From contig JAVEXO010000071.1 in NCBI GenBank assembly GCA_034003955.1, positions 1 to 10,469 on the forward strand: 10,469 nt of DNA. Reading direction: 5' to 3'. Origin of the DNA: SZUA-370 sp034003955 (GTDB taxonomy: Bacteria > Spirochaetota > Spirochaetia > Treponematales > UBA12059). Shown piece after piece: positions 5,830 through 10,469 of this stretch; the stretch's first letter is position 1, and each line of letters starts with the position of its first letter. The notes beneath the pieces were generated by a model, which saw only the letters and a program-made list of their open reading frames with translations, did no database searches and had not been told where the DNA came from. A program made the translations under genes and the position numbers.

Positions 5830-8800
5830 TTACCTAACAATTATAGGTGGGTTAGCGAAGTGCATATCGCCCACCCCGTACCGCCTTTTTACAAGAGCCC
5901 GAATCCGCTTGCCAGTTGAGTATGCATGTATAGAGACAGTGATAGAACCTCGATGGGTAGATGATGCTGATAAAGCCTTTTCTGGAATCCGTAGCATGTA
6001 GTAGCCTGAGTCATCGCATCTGGATTCCATAGTTGGTATGCCAGTCAAACCCAGATCGGCTAGTACCGTATGCCCTGCAAGACCCATTCCGTCTCTGCCA
6101 ATCAATCTGCCAACGATGACAGCCGCGATGCCTCCAGGCATTGTCCCGATGACATTGTCTATGTGTTCTGCCTTGAAATCACGATGAAGGTTAGCTATCT
6201 GGCCGCCCAGTTTTCCTGCAAGGAATAGGGCCGCATCGGCCTTGGCGAAGCGGAAGCCTTCCTGAACCGCCAGGTCGGGAGCGGCAAACGGGACGAGTTC
6301 AGCATATGGAATAGCCTGGAATACTTCGGGATTTTTCTTTACGTCGTAGATGGCGCCAGTACGACGGTCGGCCACGAAGGCTATCTTCTTATCCGGCAAG
6401 AAATCTATGGTAGTTCTAAAGGAACCTACCGTCTTGCCATTGGCAGTCTGGGCAAGTTCGAGGCTGTAGCGTCCGGGTGTAGTCTTTGGTTCGGCAAGGT
6501 AAAAAATATCCACGGCTGATGAAAGCACTCGTCGTTTTCTGTTAGCTAATATGACAGGCGAAAGGCCAAGTATGTGACCGAGTGTTCCGCCTGCGATGAC
6601 GAAAAGCCTGTACTCGCAGCCTTGGGGCTTTGGCTGGAAGGCTCCAGGTTTTTTCAGGTCGAAAAGATTGTTGCCCGCGAGAAGTGGCTTTTCTGCCTTG
6701 CCTTGGAACAGCTCTTCGCAATCCTTGAGTGTGACTGAGGTGCAGAGTCGTGCCGGCACCCGCAAGACAGCAGCACCCTTGGGGAAGCGCCTCGCGTCGA
6801 GGCTGAGGCCCCATATTGCGTAGCGCTTGCTAAAACTCAAGGTAAAATCATTGGGAAGCCTTGAGTAATTGACAGGGGTATAGTCCTTCACTTTGATTTT
6901 CTGGGTCACGGTAGCGTTCTCGGTGCCGTCGGGCAGCCTGCCCTGAACGATATTAGAATTGCGGACGGCGATGTTGTTGTCATGCCTGTCGGCTGACCAC
7001 ACGCTGTCTATCGTAGCGGGTAGTGAAGCTTCGTCAATGCCTGTAGAAAAATCCGGGTGGCTACTCGTGTTTGGCACATTGACACACGCGGTACGACAAC
7101 CGTGGGCATCACCCGGGCTCGTCGGTAAGGCGGAAGCAGGAACGTGCCAGACAAACTCGGCGATAGCGTAGCCCTTGAGCGTGGCGGGGTCTGACGCTCC
7201 CGACAAGGCCGGAATCGCGTCAACCATCGTCGGCTTAGCCCGAACTGAAGGATTGTACAACTGATACTTTGTCTGCACGTAGCTAGTCAGAGCGGCGTTG
7301 GCGTATATCTTCTCATAGTCGTCGTTACGTGCATCAGTGCCATAAGGGTCGAAGGCCGCGCGCAATGCACTGCCAAGGAAGAATATCTGGGAGCGGGCGG
7401 GCCCTGGAACGATGCCGCGGTTGGAGACGCGCATCCACATGCGATTGTAGTAGCAATTAGTGGCGTCGTAGTCAGTCCAGCCGGAGTCTGTCAGTTTTAT
7501 TGGCTTGGCCGCGTCGGATGACTCGATAGTGATGACCCCGTCAGGGCTGTAGTCGTAGGGCATCGGATCGCCTTTGGCGAAGCCCCAGGGGTAGGTGGTC
7601 TCGGCCGTTAACTGGGGGTTGGGCAGCGTATTGCCACGGTATACAGCCAAGGCCAGGTCAGGGCTCAGTGAGCTTCCTGGGGATTGGCCGGTATCGCTCA
7701 TGGTGTCGCGGACGTAGAAGTCCGGGAGGAATTGACGTGCCGCATAGCGGCAGTCGTTTCTACGCGTGCCTGCGCCAGGAGGGTCGGCTTGGAGCATATC
7801 GGATATAAGCCGAGCGGGAAGCAGCGCCGGCTCCGTGGAGAGCGGTGAATCGATAGCCGCAAAGAGCGCAAAACGGCGTTTTCGGTTGGTTTGGTTAAGG
7901 TTGAATGTCCAAGTCGATCCGCTGGAAGGCACGAGGGCTGGTGTTGATGGATCCGCAAGATCGGCATGGGATTCTATAAAAGAAAAGCCACTGGTCGCGT
8001 AGCCTGGAAATCCGGATGGAAAGAAACCAGCGGTATCAGTTTCATGTACCTCATTCCAGTCCAAAGAAAATAGCCTTAATTTGTAAGGGATAGGTGGCTG
8101 GGGTAAGGGTGCGGGCAAGGCCGGCAGGGCCGCGGCGGATATTCGTACCCTCGTTATTGTGGAGCCCGAGGTATTGGGATCGGCTGTCGCCGCGCCTGAA
8201 AGCAAAGGATCGCCGATAAGGATATCGACGCTACGCCGGAACGCGGACGCGTCCAGAGCGTTCTGGGCTTTCCAGATACCTAGCTTATCGTCGGTCTGCA
8301 CGAAAGCGTCGAATGCCTGGTCCAAGAAACCGTAGCGCGCGTATTCCCACGTCGAGCTGACGGAGGCGTAGCCATTCGCGGCGGCGGCCCCGAAAATGGC
8401 CTCGGCCTGGTCGACGGCTAACGGTTCTCTGGGCGACAGCGTATCGCTGAGAGGTAACGCCGACAGAGGGATAGAAATGCCGCTATCCACGAGGGCCAAT
8501 GGCGAGTCAGCAACCTTGTCTGACAAAAAGCATTTGAACGTAGTACCGTTCTTGCGAACTTCGAGCCGGTATATGCGCGGCTGGGACCAGTCCGCATCGG
8601 GGCCGAAGGCCCAAGCGGCCAATCCGCAGTCCGATGGGAACAGCGGCAGCCCGACGCTCTTCTTCCATGTGGCGCCTGAGTCGTGGCTTCGTTCTACGAG
8701 GCGAAGGCAAGCCCGGAACGGGCCGTTGACTATATCCATGCCCACGCCAGTATCGCGTAGGAGACAGGCTGCGCCCGTCGCGTCGAAGGCGGCGATGCCC

Positions 8801-10469
8801 GGTCCCGGGGTCGCGGCGTTTGCGCTCAAGCCTGCTTCGATGAAGTACCTCGCATTGCCTGGCGCTTTTCCCGTGATTCCTGCGCTGTCGAAAGCCGCTG
8901 GATAGGGCCTCCGGTAGCGCCTCCTGAGCATTGGCGAAGAGGATATCGATAGCAATGAGCCTGAACCGGCGCTTACTGCTCCACTCGATCCGGGCTCAAG
9001 AGTCCAGGCTATGCCGATAGCGGAAGGTGAGGCGGGAGACACAGTAGGTAGACCCTCTTCTCTAGGAAAGTAGCCCCATCCCTCGAGCTGCCCGGGATGG
9101 GGCACGTAGGGAGAGGCGGAATCGCTGAGGACGAAGGAGCGGGCCGATGAAGGGCACACAACGCCGGCGTTGTTTACGTAGCGGTCTACGACGACCGTAT
9201 ACGCGCCGCGCGGGATATCTATCCCGGCCAGGCCCGTGACGGCCAGTGCCGTCACGGCGTGGTCCTGGAAATCCAGGGCCATCACGCCCGAGACGCCGAA
9301 GCCAGCCGGGCCGATTATCCTGCCGGTAGGTTGGAACTGGGATGGATAGTCGGTGCGGACCTCGACGTCTAGGTAGAAAATACCCCAAGGCACATCGGGT
9401 GGATCGAGGTCGTCGGTCAGGATATGGCTCGTCGCGGCGTAGCTTATGGCGATCCGGACAGTTGGGGTATCGCTACTCGAGTCGAGGATAAACGATTCAG
9501 AACCAGTGAAGGGTTTCTGCGATGCGTCAACCAGCGCGGGGTCGGTAGAGAAGGCCATGGCTGTTCCGGAAGGAGGAGTGGAGCAGTCAACGACCAGGTC
9601 ATGGCTTTCCTTGGTGCCTTTCGTCCATTCCCCGGGCGCGCTCCTGGCCGGCCAACGGCTGGCCGAAATGCCAACGGATGCCAGAGCGAGCGGGCTGAAC
9701 AGGAAACGCGATGCTTGGCTCGCACCCAGGGTCTTTTCCGAAAAGGCTACTGTAAATGGCGACGCGGATGACTGGTGTATATGAGCCGGATTACCCGGAG
9801 ATTTTCGATTGTCCGCGGCGCGAGGGCGAATTGATACGCTCGGGATCGAGACATGTTCAGAAAGCCGGTTGGAAAGGAAAGAACGCATCTCGGCGAAAGC
9901 AGCCGGAGTAGCGACACTCCAGCCGAAAGCGCACATATCGCTCAGGGGAGCATGCGTATCTTCGCCGTCGAACAGGGAGGATCCATGCATTTTGTCAGTT
10001 ATATAATGCTCCGCTACTGCGTCCTTCTTGCAGATAATGTACGAAAATGGCCCTGTAGGGGTCGAAGGAGTCGAACTTGACCATCCAGCTTTTAAGCTGG
10101 CGGCAAGAGAACCCGCGTAGGTGCCAATATACAAGATAGCCTCAGGAAGGAAATTCGTCTGGCCAAACGTCGAGTAATTGGCGTACCGGCCCGATACGTA
10201 TCCGTTGTATTGAAACTGACTCCAAGTCGTTAACGGATTGTAGAGTACTGCCGCGATCAGGATATCCCCGAGTTCGGCATAGCCTGAATTCTTGTCGCGG
10301 TAGATGGCCTTGAGGCTCGGCAGTGGATTGTTGGAGCCGTCGAGCTTACCCAGCCAATCGCCCTGGTTGTCCACGGCGCTTGCGTCCGTAACGTCTATGA
10401 ACGACAGGAGCACGGTGTCGCGAAAGGCCAGGAGGTCGCCGAACGTGCCCGGTGCGGTCCACGTATAGG
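5830..10469 (-). CDS. Giant multidomain exported-type protein, 5' end outside window
   Basis: The reading frame runs 1545 codons from the right edge to TAA at 5830-5832. It is open at the edge, so the start, and any signal peptide, is missing; a GTG at 10413 is internal. No enzyme domain is recognised. In order: an N-terminal part of unknown fold (10469 to about 9800); beta-rich segments; a LamG-like stretch (about 8870-8330) with YFIEAGL, YRLEVRKNG and a closing EYARYG; then paired beta-sandwich signatures. These are PDFYVRD (near 7720), MWMRVSNRG (near 7430), then WHVP, HGC (near 7100) and NNIAVRN (near 6970), a combination I know from large secreted bacterial proteins. After a more helical stretch, the end (about 6130-5830) has GRLIGRDG, AGHTVL and DDSGYYMLRIP, typical of a carboxypeptidase-regulatory-like fold. 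It is probably a surface or secreted scaffold or adhesin. The upstream part is GC-rich and throws many false opposite-strand frames. Confidence 0.85.
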   Translation of the reverse strand, partial: YTWTAPGTFGDLLAFRDTVLLSFIDVTDASAVDNQGDWLGKLDGSNNPLPSLKAIYRDKNSGYAELGDILIAAVLYNPLTTWSQFQYNGYVSGRYANYSTFGQTNFLPEAILYIGTYAGSLAASLKAGWSSSTPSTPTGPFSYIICKKDAVAEHYITDKMHGSSLFDGEDTHAPLSDMCAFGWSVATPAAFAEMRSFLSNRLSEHVSIPSVSIRPRAADNRKSPGNPAHIHQSSASPFTVAFSEKTLGASQASRFLFSPLALASVGISASRWPARSAPGEWTKGTKESHDLVVDCSTPPSGTAMAFSTDPALVDASQKPFTGSESFILDSSSDTPTVRIAISYAATSHILTDDLDPPDVPWGIFYLDVEVRTDYPSQFQPTGRIIGPAGFGVSGVMALDFQDHAVTALAVTGLAGIDIPRGAYTVVVDRYVNNAGVVCPSSARSFVLSDSASPYVPHPGQLEGWGYFPREEGLPTVSPASPSAIGIAWTLEPGSSGAVSAGSGSLLSISSSPMLRRRYRRPYPAAFDSAGITGKAPGNARYFIEAGLSANAATPGPGIAAFDATGAACLLRDTGVGMDIVNGPFRACLRLVERSHDSGATWKKSVGLPLFPSDCGLAAWAFGPDADWSQPRIYRLEVRKNGTTFKCFLSDKVADSPLALVDSGISIPLSALPLSDTLSPREPLAVDQAEAIFGAAAANGYASVSSTWEYARYGFLDQAFDAFVQTDDKLGIWKAQNALDASAFRRSVDILIGDPLLSGAATADPNTSGSTITRVRISAAALPALPAPLPQPPIPYKLRLFSLDWNEVHETDTAGFFPSGFPGYATSGFSFIESHADLADPSTPALVPSSGSTWTFNLNQTNRKRRFALFAAIDSPLSTEPALLPARLISDMLQADPPGAGTRRNDCRYAARQFLPDFYVRDTMSDTGQSPGSSLSPDLALAVYRGNTLPNPQLTAETTYPWGFAKGDPMPYDYSPDGVITIESSDAAKPIKLTDSGWTDYDATNCYYNRMWMRVSNRGIVPGPARSQIFFLGSALRAAFDPYGTDARNDDYEKIYANAALTSYVQTKYQLYNPSVRAKPTMVDAIPALSGASDPATLKGYAIAEFVWHVPASALPTSPGDAHGCRTACVNVPNTSSHPDFSTGIDEASLPATIDSVWSADRHDNNIAVRNSNIVQGRLPDGTENATVTQKIKVKDYTPVNYSRLPNDFTLSFSKRYAIWGLSLDARRFPKGAAVLRVPARLCTSVTLKDCEELFQGKAEKPLLAGNNLFDLKKPGAFQPKPQGCEYRLFVIAGGTLGHILGLSPVILANRKRRVLSSAVDIFYLAEPKTTPGRYSLELAQTANGKTVGSFRTTIDFLPDKKIAFVADRRTGAIYDVKKNPEVFQAIPYAELVPFAAPDLAVQEGFRFAKADAALFLAGKLGGQIANLHRDFKAEHIDNVIGTMPGGIAAVIVGRLIGRDGMGLAGHTVLADLGLTGIPTMESRCDDSGYYMLRIPEKALSASSTHRGSITVSIHAYSTGKRIRALVKRRYGVGDMHFANPPIIVR

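Noticed and set aside
6542..10080. Many frames on both strands inside the giant gene
   Set aside because: They are Arg/Pro/Ser-rich shadows expected from GC-rich third positions and sit entirely within one uninterrupted frame.
10411..10413. GTG as the start of the giant gene
   Set aside because: The frame continues without a stop to the window edge, no ribosome site precedes the GTG, and no signal peptide follows it.
1..10469. CRISPR arrays, tRNA or rRNA genes, insertion sequences
   Set aside because: No regular repeat-spacer pattern, no tRNA or rRNA signature and no transposase or terminal inverted repeats were seen on reading both strands.

Overview
The window is a contig end from a diderm (Gram-negative-type) bacterium. 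Two genes encode lipoproteins with clear lipoboxes, two encode small exported proteins that look like outer-membrane beta-barrels, and one encodes an exported patatin. The mix of lipoproteins, small barrel-like proteins and tandem-HTH regulator would suit a spirochaete, but that is only an impression from protein style. All genes lie on the minus strand. The first 15 bases are not genomic: they match the end of the Illumina TruSeq adapter, so the true sequence begins at base 16.

Layout, read in the direction of transcription (right to left). At 10469-5830 is the 3' part of a very large multidomain exported-type protein. It is open at the right edge and carries LamG-like and other beta-sandwich signatures and a C-terminal carboxypeptidase-regulatory-like fold. 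Next comes a 195-bp gap, then a small regulator with two XRE-type HTH domains (5634-5128). A 135-bp gap with a promoter candidate and an AT-rich palindrome leads to a parallel beta-helix-like lipoprotein (4992-3871), which ends at a strong intrinsic terminator (3858-3824).

After a roughly 250-bp gap with an extended -10 promoter comes a tight four-gene operon: a phospholipase D-superfamily lipoprotein (3570-2281), two small exported barrel-like proteins (2277-1729 and 1720-1214) and a patatin-like phospholipase (1164 to the left edge, truncated by the contig end).

The most interesting unit is this operon. Two unrelated phospholipid-cleaving folds, both predicted to be exported, bracket two small barrel-like proteins, with gaps of 3, 8 and 49 bp. 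This suggests a joint job in envelope or foreign lipid processing, but no such system is recognised from the sequence alone. Base composition varies: the giant gene is clearly GC-richer in its upstream part than the beta-helix lipoprotein gene.
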